A DNA stretch of 64,000 nt. It comes from Silene latifolia (taxonomy: Eukaryota > Streptophyta > Magnoliopsida > Caryophyllales > Caryophyllaceae). The stretch is from assembly GCF_048544455.1 (NCBI RefSeq), contig NC_133534.1, positions 90,425,637 to 90,489,636 of the forward strand, in the 5' to 3' direction. The position numbers and the translations under genes are program-made. Under the pieces are notes generated by a model that saw only the letters and a list, made by a program, of their open reading frames with translations, was not told where the DNA came from and did no database searches. Positions 20,668 through 32,940 of this stretch are shown here, one piece after another; the first letter of the stretch is position 1; each line of letters begins with the position of its first letter.

Positions 20668-21542
20668 AGCAATTATGACTTCCGGCATTTGTTTTTACGT
20701 CCGCAAAGCCTGCTTTGTTGACTTTCTTTGACCTCCCATGTTCATGGTCGGTTTGGGGAGGTCCCGCTAATGACGTTTTGTAAGTTCCCGACTCCACTTC
20801 TCGTCTTCCTTCAGTTTGCATTTCTTTCCCTATCTTTGGTACAATGAGGGCATTGTACGGTTTGGTTTGGGGAGGTATGCATCCATTTCTATGCCTGCAT
20901 GTTTCTTGCATTTCTGCTTGCACGTTTATTTATTTCCGCATGCATTGTTGTTTAATTAATTCTAAAAAATCCCAAAATTCAAAAAAATTTTCATAATTTT
21001 CATGTTTAAATTGAGTCGGAACGTTTGAACATTGACGCTACATTGAATCATCATTTTGAGCCTTGCATATTCTTGACTTTTAGTTGGCATGACTATGTGC
21101 ATAATCCACGAGTTTTTGTTTCTCTTTTGTCTGAACGAATAGACTTGATTCTTTATGTCGGCAAGCTACAATAACATTTTGAGGTTAGAGCTTATTAAAC
21201 CGGTGACATTCATGACCGGTTTCATTTAGGATGTGAGTAGTACTCTCTTTAAGACATGTAACATTAATTTGCATAAGCATGAGTCTAGTCTTCTTAATAC
21301 CTGTATGCATTCGGTCTGTGGATGGTGACACGTGTTAGGAGAGGCGTTCTCCTTATTTCATTCTACCCATGAGCCTCACATAGCCAAATTGCCTTTTTGC
21401 CCATCAACTACTTTCTATAATTTTTCCTACCCTAGCTGAGCTAGTAACGAGTAGTTCCTGGAATATGTTATTGCAATATGGTTATTTCATCCGATTTGAG
21501 AATATGGTGGAAGAATTGAAGGGAAAGAACAAATGTGTTGGA

Positions 21543-21650
21543 TTGAAAAGAAAAAAAAAAAAGAAAGAAAAAAAAAAACGAAAAAAAAAGTGCGAAGAAA
21601 AAAAAAAAAAAAAAAAAATTCAAATGAAAAAAAAAGGGAATGAAAAAGAA
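21543..21650 (+). repeat. A-rich low-complexity block
   Basis: The sequence is nearly all A with scattered G. The lysine-rich frame it produces is not a gene. A similar block lies at about 57570-57720 in Ath2, at nearly the same distance from the polypurine tract. Confidence 0.85.
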
Positions 21651-22291
21651 GTAAATTGCACATTGTTTCCGCACTCCCATGCCTTATTTATATTTTATGG
21701 GGAGTTGGCGATTTTTGGTATTTGGTGAGTTTAGTGCACAATTATGCACCGTTTCATCTTCTTTGTTATGAGTACGAAGTTGGGATGCGATCTTTATTTG
21801 GATCCGTTGTTACTAGCCTAGCTTTTAACCCCACATATCCAAATTCATTTTAGCCCCTTCTACCCATTACCTCACTAACCCAATTGTAAGTCCTCGGCGC
21901 GTGTCTTGGTCACTAGTATGGTTGGAATGCATATGTACGGTTGTAGAGACTTTATTCATGTTAATTGCATGCATGTTCTTATAGGTCGAGTTAGGTGAGT
22001 GTCTTGCTTCTTCCTATCTTTCACATATATACTCACCCCGTACCGACTTTGAGTGACGAGCGACCCGTGAGAGTCCGACATCTTTGAATCTTGCAAGGTC
22101 GACGGTTCAAGAAGATTGAAACATTAATTTAACTCGTTTGCACTTTTCGAGCTTGCCACTTTGTCATTCTATTGCATTAAATTGGTTCTGTTGGATGATT
22201 TGTAGCTGATGCGTTGGTCCCGTTCTTTTGTTCACCCTTAGTTGCATTCATATTTGCTTGGGGACAAGCAAAGGTTTGGTTTGGGGAGATT

Positions 22292-23644
22292 TGATGCGTG
22301 TCTTTTATATAAGGTTTTTACCTCATTTTTACACGCATTTCGTGCTTTTTATGTAGCATCGGCTACAAATACCCCGAATATTCTACTTTGGTCCGTTTAT
22401 TGTATTTTACAGGAATTTACCGAAGAGGAGCTAAAACGAGCCTTAATTGTCCCATTTGTATGCATTCATGGGAAACTTGGAGCCGGAGCTTAGGAATTTC
22501 ACACTTAGAGTACGCATGAGCCGAGCAAGGAGAAACGCAAGTCCCGACGACTTATATAGCTCGATCGAGTGGTTTCATTGCTCGATCGAATGCTTTATCC
22601 ATCCATGATGCTCGATCGACTGATTGGAGGAGTCGATCGAGGGAGTTCATACAGCAGTGCTCGATCGAGCGGGTCCCGACTCGATCGAATAACTTGGAGC
22701 TCGATCGAGTAATATCTCTACTCGATCGAGAGGATTTAAATCGCTTTTAGTTTATTTCTCCGCCTAATCTTTCGTGGGCTTTGCTAATCAGTCTATGGAT
22801 TAGGTTTAAGACATTTTTTACAAGTATAAGACTCGAGGAGAACACGACGTTACTCCTATCTTCTTTACTACGTAGATTCCTCCGGTTACTTTGTCTTTGT
22901 TCTTGGATTTGGATTCTCTACTTTGTTACCCAATTTCGGTATTATCTATCTAATTAATTCCTTTTCTCTCTTTATTTCATACTTGTTCAATTAATTAGAT
23001 TTCTCATCATGCTTAATTCAGATTGTTTAGTTATTGCCTTTGTTAATTTAGTAATTATGAGTAGCTAATTCCCTATGCTAAGACTATAGGGGATCCATGA
23101 TTTGAAGGAGAGTAATCAATTCATTGGGTTAATGCTAGTATCGTTCATGTTGTTAAAATGCTACATATAATTGTAATTGCCTAATTGAGTCGACGCAATT
23201 AGACCCTTATTCTCGGTGGACCTTGACCTGGACCGAAAGGTTGGAAGAGGGAGACCAAGAGCTTAACAATAGAGTATCGCAGCGAGGGCGAAAGTTAAAT
23301 CGCTTTACGCTTTAGGGTGAACTAGGGACCGAAAGGCGACGTTCGCTACCCCTTAGACTGTACTACATTGTCCTAGGACCTAGATTACTCGACCCGATAA
23401 TTATGGTGAACCGCTTGTCTTAGCTATTCTCTCTTATCTGTTAAACTCCTACCCTTACTCCTCTTCCCTTTTACTCTGTTAGTTTAGAAATCACAATTAT
23501 TAAACCCCCATTTTGGTTACCTTGACGAACTTAGTTTAGCAGAAAAGTTCCTACCTCTCTGTGGATTCGACCCGACTTCCCTAGCTATATTAGTTAGTTG
23601 GAACCAGTTGGTTTATTTTTGACAGGTACGCGACAGACGTGTCA
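22292..23644 (+). repeat. Athila 3' LTR
   Basis: It is 1353 bp, begins TGATGCGTGTC and ends GTGTCA. It follows the polypurine tract and is followed by the target duplication. Confidence 0.94.
22562..22728. repeat. Eight-site CGATCG cassette, 3' LTR
   Basis: Sites start at 22562, 22583, 22613, 22634, 22662, 22682, 22702 and 22723, with steps of 21, 30, 21, 28, 20, 20 and 21 bp. Confidence 0.95.
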
Positions 23645-23649
23645 CAGTC
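23645..23649 (+). repeat. Right TSD of the Athila element
   Basis: CAGTC matches 14169-14173. Confidence 0.88.
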
Positions 23650-25422
23650 TTTAGTCAAAAGAATCGACTCATTAGAATACTATAGTAGCTCTCGCCACGA
23701 CCAGGCTATATAAATTTGCCAGAACTTTATAAGTGGTCATAAGGCCCGACAAAGTGTTACTAACAGTCTGCCTATGTGATCGACTAGTCATCTCATATGA
23801 CTCTATGTCATTTGAACTTGCCATCAATTGCATCACACTCTAGTCACTTCGAGACGTCACCTCATACAAGTGACTATGGGCGAATACCATGTTAATCTGG
23901 GTTCACTTTAACAGGGTTCAATATTGTCTCTACAACCCGTTTGGATGTAACAAAGTATAAAAGGAGTTTTTCAGCTTAAAAACTCGAACGACAAATTTGA
24001 TTATCACATATGAATAGTTAATAACTGATTACTATTTCATATTCTATAATCTAATTTGATCTTTTATGTAGTTGTTCATCTCAATTCAATTGAAATGTCA
24101 TGACTCAATATGTTAAGCCTATGAGAGGATAGTAGGTTTTATCAACTTCTTGTACCTTACTCAACCTTACTACATACTCGTTTTCCTTTGTAATGTATAC
24201 ATTTGCATTACAAAAATTTTTGAGTATGTGTCGAGATCCAATCAAGACATAGGCCCTCTAGCCTTAGAATAGCTCCCACTGTTTTCACAGTGTGCGGGAC
24301 TCATCCTTCTTGCACATCTCATGATTGCAAGTGTACTCAATTTCCGTTGTAAATATTTCTCATTGTTCTTTATTGCCTAGAACGATTCTAAAAAATCTAT
24401 TTCTTAGATAACATAGCCACAATGGTATCTTAGCCATCCTAATGTGTTTTGATTATGGTTTTGTCATAAACCATGCGCAGTCTCAATTGTCAATTGTCAT
24501 TTGTGTAACACCCTTACACAAAATTGCTTCAAAAACACTTTGCATTACATCCTTAATTCTTCTGCAAGCACTTAAGGGTAATCTTTATGGCTTACTTGGT
24601 AACTATTACTTAAATTCGATTTGAAACAATTCATCATATTCAAAGTATATGAAGTGTTATACATCATTACCCATTAATTGATCCGGCAGGGGAAGCAAAT
24701 GGAATCAATCAAATATGTTCAACTTGATTGAACTAATCATGAGTCTTATCAACGTAAGACTTCTTATTTGACGCTAATATCATGTAGATTTATCTCCATA
24801 AATTCGGATATTAAAGATGTATTATAATACTCCAAAGTCTTAAATCATTCACAGTGATCAATATGTCATCCACATATTAGACTAATTAAAATTACCGTAA
24901 CTCCCACTAAACTTCATGTATAAACACAACTTCTCGACTTATCGAGAAAAGTTTTATAACATGATTAAAATGTTGACTCTAACTCATTGATGTCCTACTT
25001 AAGACCCTCTCTTAAGTTTCACATTAACTTAGGATGGCAAAAATCTACAAAACTCAAGACATGTATTGAATACATTCCTTCTAATTAAAGAAGTGGGTTT
25101 TAGACTCACTCGCTATATGTATATCATCATAATGAAACACAATCCCTAAAAGATCCAAATAGACTTAAGCATTTCAACTAGTGCAAAACCCTTTGCCACC
25201 AATCAAGCTTTGATATCTAACAATTCACTTGGAATTAATTTCGGATTTTCATGGCTCTAAGCCTTGTATTGAGTTGTGACTTAAACACTCTCATGTAAGT
25301 CATATGTTCATTACTTTCCAGAAGTAACTTGAATCAAACAATTTCTTTGTAAGTTGTAAGCTCTTTACATTCTTAAAAGTAACATGGATTCATCATCTTC
25401 AACAAGTGATGAATTTAACCTC

Positions 25423-25650
25423 CTAGGTTTTGAAGAAATAACGTTTTACACAAAACGTCTCATGTAGCCATGAAAGACCAGTTTCTTGAGACATAACATT
25501 CTTTGTGGCTCTTGAAAAATTTCTCCCACTCTGTCTTCTAGAAATAAACTTGTATTTTAGAAAGACAGCTTCACGAGCCACAATCCCGTTGTACTCGTGA
25601 TTATAGTAAGGAAAAATGAGCATTTGTTTCTTTTCAAAACTTACAAACAT
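25423..25650 (-). pseudogene. CopB integrase C-terminal fragment
   Basis: The minus-strand frame includes REAVFLKYKFISRRQSGRNF. It corresponds to the copia integrase tail, normally like EKEF-S-SGRKVELEE in plant elements as I know them. The matching position in CopA is about 37910-38000 (GRQSGRNFELTEVQ in one frame). The frame is short and flanked by stops, so it is a remnant. Confidence 0.6.
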
Positions 25651-27279
25651 GGTACCCTACCATTTCATATCTCATATGATTCGTTTTTAGATTTAGTGGA
25701 AAAAATAATTTAGACAAAATGATAAAACCCCAAAGAGGATCAAGTAACTCAAAGTAACTTGATTGAAGTCCAAACTATACTGAATAGCGTTTGATTTATT
25801 TATCCAAACACACATTATCCCATAATGTGTGCTAAGAGAGATTAAAATGTGATATTATATCACATTTCCTATGGCTTATATCAAAGTCTTCACTTTGATA
25901 ATCACATCACGACTAAATCGTGATTCTTTTAACTCATTGAATTTCTTCAAGGATTTCTCTATTTACCTTATTAAGTAAACACATTAGCGTCAACTTAAAT
26001 CGTTGGTAAAAGAAAATGATCAACCTATTTTGGATCAATGATTTACAACCTCGATCTCCTTTTCAACCAAAAGGCACGAGACATCTTGCTTTGAATACAA
26101 GATACGCATATACCATAAGATCTAATGGTTTCAAGAGTACTCGATAACTCTTTGCGTTCATCATTCCAGAATCAAAGGTTTAATCTTAGGTTACCAATTT
26201 GAGTCTTGCATCATCTTCATGATATATAATTCTATTTTGGTTTAGAATATAATCACCTTGATAATGGGCTAGCCATACATCAAATCATGGTGTATAGGGT
26301 CACAAAAGTGAAACCTCTTTTGTATCTTAACAAATTTATATTCTTATTTTGAGTTTGTGCACTTAATAGTCACAATTAAGTACAAATTTAAACTCAAAAA
26401 CTAGATTGAGTACACAATGACTCTATCTCTCAACATCATTGTTGCTAGTCGTCATATTCTAATCATCCTATGTATCAAATACAATGATGAAAACCTCCAC
26501 TGGTTTCTACTATTGACGAAGTAGTACTAGCAAAAATTATGTCAATCAAATAAACATTTAAAGAAGAAGGTCCCATTAGATGTCCCACAACTAACTTGTT
26601 GATTCTTCAATAATTTGGAGTAGTTTCCTTTTTAGCGTCCAACAATTAAGACAATGGAAACTTTATCGGTCGGGATTGATATGTTTAGTATCGTTATTCT
26701 CAATAACTTTACTTTTAACATTTCTTTGTATCAATTCCATTCCAATTTTACTTCTTTAAAACCTTATCCTTTTCTTAACGGTTTAAGAGAATGCTCCCAC
26801 TTATTTCAATGAGTCTTTGCTAAGAGAAGCAAAATTGAAATTTATGAAGACTACTCTTCAATTTATTCGTTTAGTCTGAAAACTTTCATTGAAGTGGTTG
26901 CGGTAGTTTGGTCAATTTTGATTTCAAACAAATCTAGTTACCAAAATGATGTGACGTTTCAAAGTACTTAACTCAATTAAGCATATGAGAAACAATTCAT
27001 TGTATGTAGATATGTTAGTCAAGAATCAAAAACCCTTTTGATCACGAATAACTTTTATCTATACTCTTCACAAGAGATCCTTACAATGGATAATACGAGG
27101 TTTTTAGAAGAAAAACTTCAAATTTTGTCTTTCGTTACGATGTTTTAATGGAGATTTGAATCAAAAATCGAAATGATATCGTATATAATTTGAGGTAAAG
27201 AAATAGAACAATATGATAACGGAATAGTGGAAAACTTAACATTTATCGTTTTATTAATACTTGTAAATAACAAGTAAGG

Positions 27280-27316
27280 CATTTACATAGTGACCTCTAC
27301 CCAACTATAATAAATG
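27280..27316 (-). ncRNA. Copia leader hairpin, CopB copy
   Basis: On the minus strand CATTTATTATAGT pairs with ACTATGTAAATG around the loop TGGGTAGAGGTC. One bulged T and one G-U pair are needed. It is the most diverged of four copies. Confidence 0.6.
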
Positions 27317-29149
27317 ATTCCAAGATCCAAATTCATATTAACTTGGGCACGGTAGGGCCGATTCATCCCTTATCAATATAACTCGGTGGATTAACTCTTT
27401 AATCGATTGTACTTTTAGAAATCTTGGTCGATAAAATTACATTAATATTTATTTAGCTCGGAACACATGCGACTACGGTCAGGAATACTTCCGTTGAGCT
27501 CAATCCAATTTTCGAATAAATGTGTCCATGATCCAAATCCACATCAATTTGGGCACGGTAGGGCCGATTCATCCCTTATCAACATGAATTCGGTGGAGAG
27601 ACATTTATCACCCATTTCCCCTACGTAACAAGGTTTGTACCCCGGTAGGGCCGAGCGCACTCCCTCATGAAATAGGTTTTCTTGGTTTCTACTTTTTGGT
27701 AAGGCTATGTCTCAATTGTTTATTTTTAGCGAGAGGTCATGTCAATTTATTATCTATCCCGTTTTAAGTGAACAAATGTGGTGAACTACGATAATTGTAA
27801 TTGACACGGTCGATAAACTCGATTAAAATGAGAATGCATGTTTTAGTTATGGCGATTTAGCGATGCATGCAACATATAAATAAAATGCAAAGCATAAATT
27901 AAAATCCTAGTATGTCCTTCCTAAAATAGTAAATCTAATAAACTATTACAAATTCGGAAACGAACTCCTTTGGTCCCTTGAACTTCGGTCTTGGCACGCA
28001 TTTCAAGGCAACACTTTTCTTTAATGGATCCCCTTCTCGAGTGACACCGTCTTCAAGGAACTCCGGAATAAATAAATTACATAACAAATTACATAGTTTC
28101 GTACTATACATTTGTAATTAAAAATAAAATAAATCTATTAAATTACAAAATGGTGATACGAGATAACAATAAATTACAACCGAATCGATATTCCCATACA
28201 TTTCGGGTAATACCAATTAAAACTAAGGCCATGCTAAGTAAAATTACATAATTCAAAAATTACATAAATTTAAAATATGACAATCATAAATAAAATGATA
28301 AATGCAGCATTATAATATGTATAAATATGCCCAATTTTATGCTAAATCTCCTTTAAGGAGCCAATATCGTATATTAATCGGTTTTTATGGATTTGCGTGA
28401 TTTAACCTTTTATAATCACAATAATTACATAAATTCATATTTATGTACAAGTTAATTACCCTAACCAACTTAGGACTCAAAATTAGTCTCCACTAATAAA
28501 TTGACAATAATTAACTTATATTTCTTCATATTGTTCATAAATGGACTCAAAAATACAATATTATGTCATAAACTTCAAATTAAATCATTAAAATTTCAAA
28601 TAAAATCAAAATTTGAAATTTTAAACTCATGAACATTCTGGAAAAAATACCATGACACTCATAATGTTCAAAAACTTAGGTTAAAAATTTCGAAATTTAT
28701 CGAGAAAAACATTGTTGCGGTTTATCGGATTTATCAATTATAGTCATAAAAATTTGAGAAAAATTAATTTTCTTAAATTTTCACTTTTAGATCTGAAATA
28801 TATGAGAAAATGCAACATGTGACGTTTTTCCTTAGTCATGAAGTATGTTTTAGCATTTTTACTAATTAAAGTCACTATTTATGTGATTTTTCATCAAAAA
28901 TTCATAAATCATGCATAAAGACTTCATTATAGCCAAATATTTTACACACATCTTGTAACATTGCATGCGACAACATACTAAATTTCTATGACCAGATTCG
29001 AAAAATAACTTATATTAAGCTATTTTCTCATTTAAATTCGAATTTAAAATGAAAAATCCATGTTTCGAGCATAACAACTCATAAAATTATGAAAATTTAC
29101 AGGTCATCAAAACATAATATATGTGAAAAAATATCCAAAAACCACTGGG

Positions 29150-30086
29150 AAAATCGAAGTTTAGAGGAAGGAATTTTGGAGTTTTTATCTCTCTAATTTC
29201 ATAAGATGTTTAGAGAGTTTTTTTATTTCTTACACAAGAAAAATAAGAATTGTATGAATGAATAACAAAAGAACCCATTTGGCTCTCTTTAGAAGGAAAA
29301 ACCGGTTGGTGTGCGGAGGGTGCCCTATGCATGGGCTTGATTCTCTAACCAAGAATATAGGCATGCAAGGCTAGGTGTAGGTTTCGTAATTATGTTTTCC
29401 ACTTATAAATAATCAACACAATTTTATCCTAATACACCCTCCATTTCGGTATACACACATAAATGGATGAGTCCATTTTATTTGTGATTTTGTCAATATT
29501 TCACATGTGACACATTACATGGCATCTTATATATAAAATGTATTTTTAACAATTAAAAATGAACATATTAATAAAATATGTCACTTATAAAAATTAACAT
29601 AGTAATTCACAATTACTTGTACCAAAATGGTTTACCAATTTATAAATCATAACATCTTGTATTTATAATAAATTATTCATTCAGTTTCAATTGTTTCTGT
29701 AAACAATAATTTCATCTAAGTAATAAAACAATTCGATTACTTAGACCGTATCTTATTTAATCAAATTACAATGAGACACGTAAATATTACTTCCAAAAGC
29801 GTCCGTCAATTTAAAGTAATTTAATTAACTCGTATCGTCATACGATCAATTAAATATTCAATTAAGAGTGTTACCCTTTAGGTATGACCTAAGGGGATCA
29901 ACTGATCACCACCGTCGCACGACAGTAATGTCAAACTCTAGTCAGCTAATCATTGCCGATATGTGTGGACCAGTTGACTGTAAAAATATTACATCCCACA
30001 TGTATTCTTAAAATGAGATTTAAACATGTGATGATCATGATCGACAGTTGTGATCGCATTATTGTCGGAGGACACTTATCCTAACA
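29150..30086 (-). repeat. CopB 5' LTR, incomplete
   Basis: On the minus strand it starts TGTTAGGATAAGTGTCCTCC at 30086. It resembles the CopA and CopC LTR starts (TGTTGGAG...GTCC). It passes into leader-like sequence near 29150 without a recognisable primer-binding site, so the LTR end is deleted or unrecognised. Confidence 0.65.
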
Positions 30087-30366
30087 CTGTCTTCCCAATA
30101 TCGCGTTTTGTTTTCCTTTGGATTTTCAAGGAATTTCAGGTAAGGTCTTTTCTTATGGCTGGCGAGCCTCCTTACGTAGTCTAATGGACTTTAAACGACC
30201 CTCCCCGGAAGTCGACAGACTCTAAAATGTTCCCAACGACAGGTCCTTGGCTCAGATCCCTTGAGCCGCCTCGCGTCGCCATAGTCGTCAGGTTGTAATC
30301 TTCGATTGACCTGATGGCTATACTTTGACTTTTGCCTTGTCCAAGCCTCAGTCAAAGTGGGGGCTT
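30087..30366 (+). other. Tat internal 3' end before LTR 2
   Basis: From about 30130 the sequence matches 11366-11596. It ends at the polypurine tract AAGTGGGGGCTT, directly before LTR 2. No gene is present. Confidence 0.75.
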
Positions 30367-30786
30367 TGTAGATACCTCATTTCTGCACCTCCCGCAAACC
30401 ACCCGGTGATGATTGGGCCGCATGTTTGGTACGCGGAACGATTTGTGACAGTTCGTAAGTTTATCGTCAAGTGATCGCTCAAACATTTATGTCTACCTCT
30501 TAATTGTCATTTACGAGCCGATACGGTCGTTTTGGCAGTAATTAGAGTACATTTGGAGTCCGAGTCTAAAACCGTCTTCATTTTCTGATAACCGTTAAAA
30601 TGCCGAGTTAGAATGTTCTGGAATGTTTCGGATATTTCTATTCCATATTTTATAAATATTTTAATCTTTGGCAAACAATTTCCCGTAATATTCACACAAA
30701 ATATTAAGGAAAACAAAATTATTCCGTTATTCCATAAACTAAACACGGAAATCTTTTTTCCGCAGGGGAAAACCACTTGGGAAAGG

Positions 30787-30846
30787 ACGCAGCAAGTGTT
30801 GCGCCTCTTCCAAGAGACGTAGTGTTTGTTGCGCCTCTTCTCAAGT
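30787..30846. repeat. 30-bp palindromic dimer, copy 6 (LTR 2)
   Basis: The monomers start at 30787 and 30817. The cores are CGCAGCAAGTGTTGCG and CGTAGTGTTTGTTGCG, which look like deaminated versions of the LTR 1 copy. Confidence 0.9.
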
Positions 30847-31387
30847 CCTTTTCTGCGTATTTTTCGTATCATTTCATATCTTTTCGAGATTCACTTCCAA
30901 AGTTTCTCTGAAAACCCTACTTCCTCCACGTGATTAGTATAAATAGAGACCTTCGGTCTCACATATTTCTCACGCGAGTGTCCGCCCTTCTCTTCTCCCT
31001 TTGCATTCTAGACCACATTCTTACTTTTTGGCATCTACGTGCTTGAACATTTGACCACGTAAGCTCGGATCTTTCTGAGAGCCTCGTTTTGCATGACCGA
31101 CCAATTTGACCAACTCCACATTAATCAACTTAATCAATCTTAGTCTTTTTCCTCTTACGAGGGCACTTTCGTCTACATTCGAGTCGAGCATCACTAAACG
31201 TTAACTTAGTTCATCTCGTTTCGTCAAACATGTAAGTCTGAGGGTGTAAATCTCTCTTTTATTTATTGTTCTTTATTGTTGTAATCATATAGTAAGATTT
31301 ATGTCGAGAATACAATAAAAACCGATTTCTAAAACCCTTTGTTTAAACCCTTTTTATGGATTAACAGGAGACAGACGACGAGAAGGG

Positions 31388-31447
31388 ACGCAGCATCTAC
31401 TGCGCCTCATAGAAAGGACGCAACACTTGCTGCGCCTCTTCCTGAGG
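31388..31447. repeat. 30-bp palindromic dimer, copy 7 (LTR 2)
   Basis: The monomers start at 31388 and 31418. The cores are CGCAGCATCTACTGCG and CGCAACACTTGCTGCG. Confidence 0.92.
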
Positions 31448-31984
31448 TTGCCGCCGTTCTTGCTTCTCTTCTTCTTTCGTTTTCTGTTGGTTTCGTCCTT
31501 TCGTTTTCTTTCGTCTTTGTTTGTTCTTATTTCATTCACATGATAACTTGACATATTGTTCATCATCATTAACATATAATTCATCATTAAATCCCGACTC
31601 AAATCCCAAATAACCAATATTTGCGGGTTTTCGTCATTAAAGTCAAACCGGGTTGTAGAGATTCGATTCATTCATATTGAGTTTCTGGAATTCGACCTTT
31701 GATATATTTTTACATGTTTATCATCGCGTCCATCATTAACTCGTCATATTTAACCTAATTATTCTGTTAATCCTTAATTTGCTAATTAACCCTTTTAATC
31801 ATGTAATTAATTCGTATTAATCGGTTTCATCCATGTTTATTGCTTTCATGACCATTAATCACATGTAAATAATCTTCTAATCACTTTCACCCGAGTCAAA
31901 TAGCATAATCAAGCCTTAAAATCCCCAATTAATATTAACGATTTGCAATTCCTGCTTCACAGCCAGAACTGAGCCAAGGAATAG

Positions 31985-32044
31985 ACGCAGCAACTGCTGC
32001 GCCTCTTCCAGAGGGCGCAGCTCTGTTGCGCTTATTCCTAGTTG
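31985..32044. repeat. 30-bp palindromic dimer, copy 8 (LTR 2)
   Basis: The monomers start at 31985 and 32015. The first core is CGCAGCAACTGCTGCG; the second is one base short, as in copy 5. Confidence 0.9.
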
Positions 32045-32670
32045 ATTTCTGTCTCTGAACTCCCGTCTTACTTTGACCTAGTTTTAGCTTACGTATTAAT
32101 TACTACTATTCGTATTATCACCTTTAATTCATGTTCGTTAATTTGTTTATTTATTTCTTTTCTCAAAATTATCCGTTTTAGAAGTATTTTCGACATAAAT
32201 CGTTTAATCCAATGTAATTATAGTAATTTTATTTGTTGTATTTATTTTTCTTGTCTTTTTCACGTGTATGCTTTCACATGTAATCGATCCTAAATCTCAA
32301 CTTTGACCCAAATGCATGTTAAATTATGTGATAACCGACTTAGTTAATTATCATATGTTAGGATTAAGACGTTGGATGTTGCATTGCATGCATATAATCG
32401 ACAATATATCGAGTATAGACAATTTTCCTAATCATTAGTAGATGCCGCTATCGAGGCGGGCGGGATTAGGTGTTCGATCAAAAGAGCTTCCTACTACGTA
32501 CCCTCACCCCTTACTCCAGATCTCTATGAACATCCGTGTTCTTTTGCATCCACGAGAGTCATTCTAGACATAGAATGCTAAGGGTAACGAGTTCTTGGTG
32601 TTCATGTCACTACTTTGTGTCTTGACATGGCACGAGGTATTCGAACGGTTTCTAATTTTCCACAATAAAT

Positions 32671-32686
32671 TGGTGGCGACTCCACA
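32671..32686 (+). promoter_or_regulatory. Primer-binding-site-like sequence after Tat LTR 2
   Basis: TGGTGGCGACTCCACA is identical to 13915-13930. Confidence 0.65.
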
Positions 32687-32717
32687 AATGCAAACGCTTG
32701 TTCTTCCCAAGCACCCC

Positions 32718-32930
32718 CGTGGGCCCATTGTCCAAAAATATTGAAATCGGTTTTTAGGGCACAGGTGAGGACTCCTTCTCACTTGTTCTTGAGCTACAAA
32801 TTAAAGGATGATCCTCCTAAATCCCAATATTAGAGATTCTCCTCTTGATGGCACCAAGACAATCCCCTTAAATCTAATTATATATTAAGTAGATATATTA
32901 ATTAGAAACCTTAAAATTAATTTTAATATT
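32718..32930 (-). mobile_element. Antisense copia LTR scrap
   Basis: On the minus strand GGAGGATCATCCTTTAA and GCTCAAGAACAAGTGAG match the 3' parts of the CopA LTR (near 33973-34010) and the CopC LTR (near 60715-60750). Only about 200 bp remain. It lies back to back with the CopA 5' LTR. Confidence 0.65.
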
Positions 32931-32940
32931 ATTTCATTAC

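Larger units (their letters stand above)
20278..22291 (+). other. Post-pol noncoding tail of the Athila element
   Basis: No gene is supported over about 2 kb. It contains an eight-site CGATCG cassette at its start, an A-rich block at about 21543-21650 and the polypurine tract TTTGGGGAGAT next to the 3' LTR. Phrases such as GTTTGGGGAGGTATGCATCC near 20870 recur in the tail of Ath2 (56880), so the two tails are related. Confidence 0.75.
14174..23644 (+). mobile_element. Athila-type Ty3/gypsy element with both LTRs
   Basis: Terminal direct repeats at 14174-15535 and 22292-23644 both begin TGATGCGTGTC and end GTGTCA, and the flanks carry the 5-bp duplication CAGTC. Inside are a primer-binding site, a shortened gag, and a broken pol in the order protease, RT, RNase H, integrase, then a 2-kb noncoding tail ending in a polypurine tract. 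The DYEKLNAATKKDHFPLPFIDQM-type RT and LCDLGASVSVMPL protease point to the Athila group. The element interrupts antisense copia CopB. Confidence 0.94.
23650..30086 (-). mobile_element. Antisense copia relic CopB, main part
   Basis: Read on the minus strand, the order is LTR (30086 to about 29150), leader, decayed gag-pol and post-pol. It shares its post-pol block (GAGTCGATTCTTTTGACT, near 23660-23680) with CopA near 40082 and with CopD near 47731. It shares the leader hairpin at 27280-27316. No long frame survives. It is a sister copy of CopA in opposite orientation. Confidence 0.75.
30367..32664 (+). mobile_element. Tat-type LTR, copy 2
   Basis: It is 2298 bp, begins TGTAGATACC and ends TTCCACA. 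It matches 11597-13907 throughout with scattered differences and carries the three 30-bp dimers at corresponding places. A TATAAATAG lies near 30937-30945. Like copy 1 it has a polypurine tract on the left and a primer-site-like sequence on the right (32671 onward). Confidence 0.85.

Noticed and set aside
20388..20678. Frame with repeated DRA/TRS after Athila pol as an env-like gene
   Set aside because: It is generated by the CGATCG cassette; there is no convincing signal peptide or membrane anchor and no conserved segment.
21465..21728. Lysine-rich small protein
   Set aside because: It is the translation of an A-rich low-complexity block.
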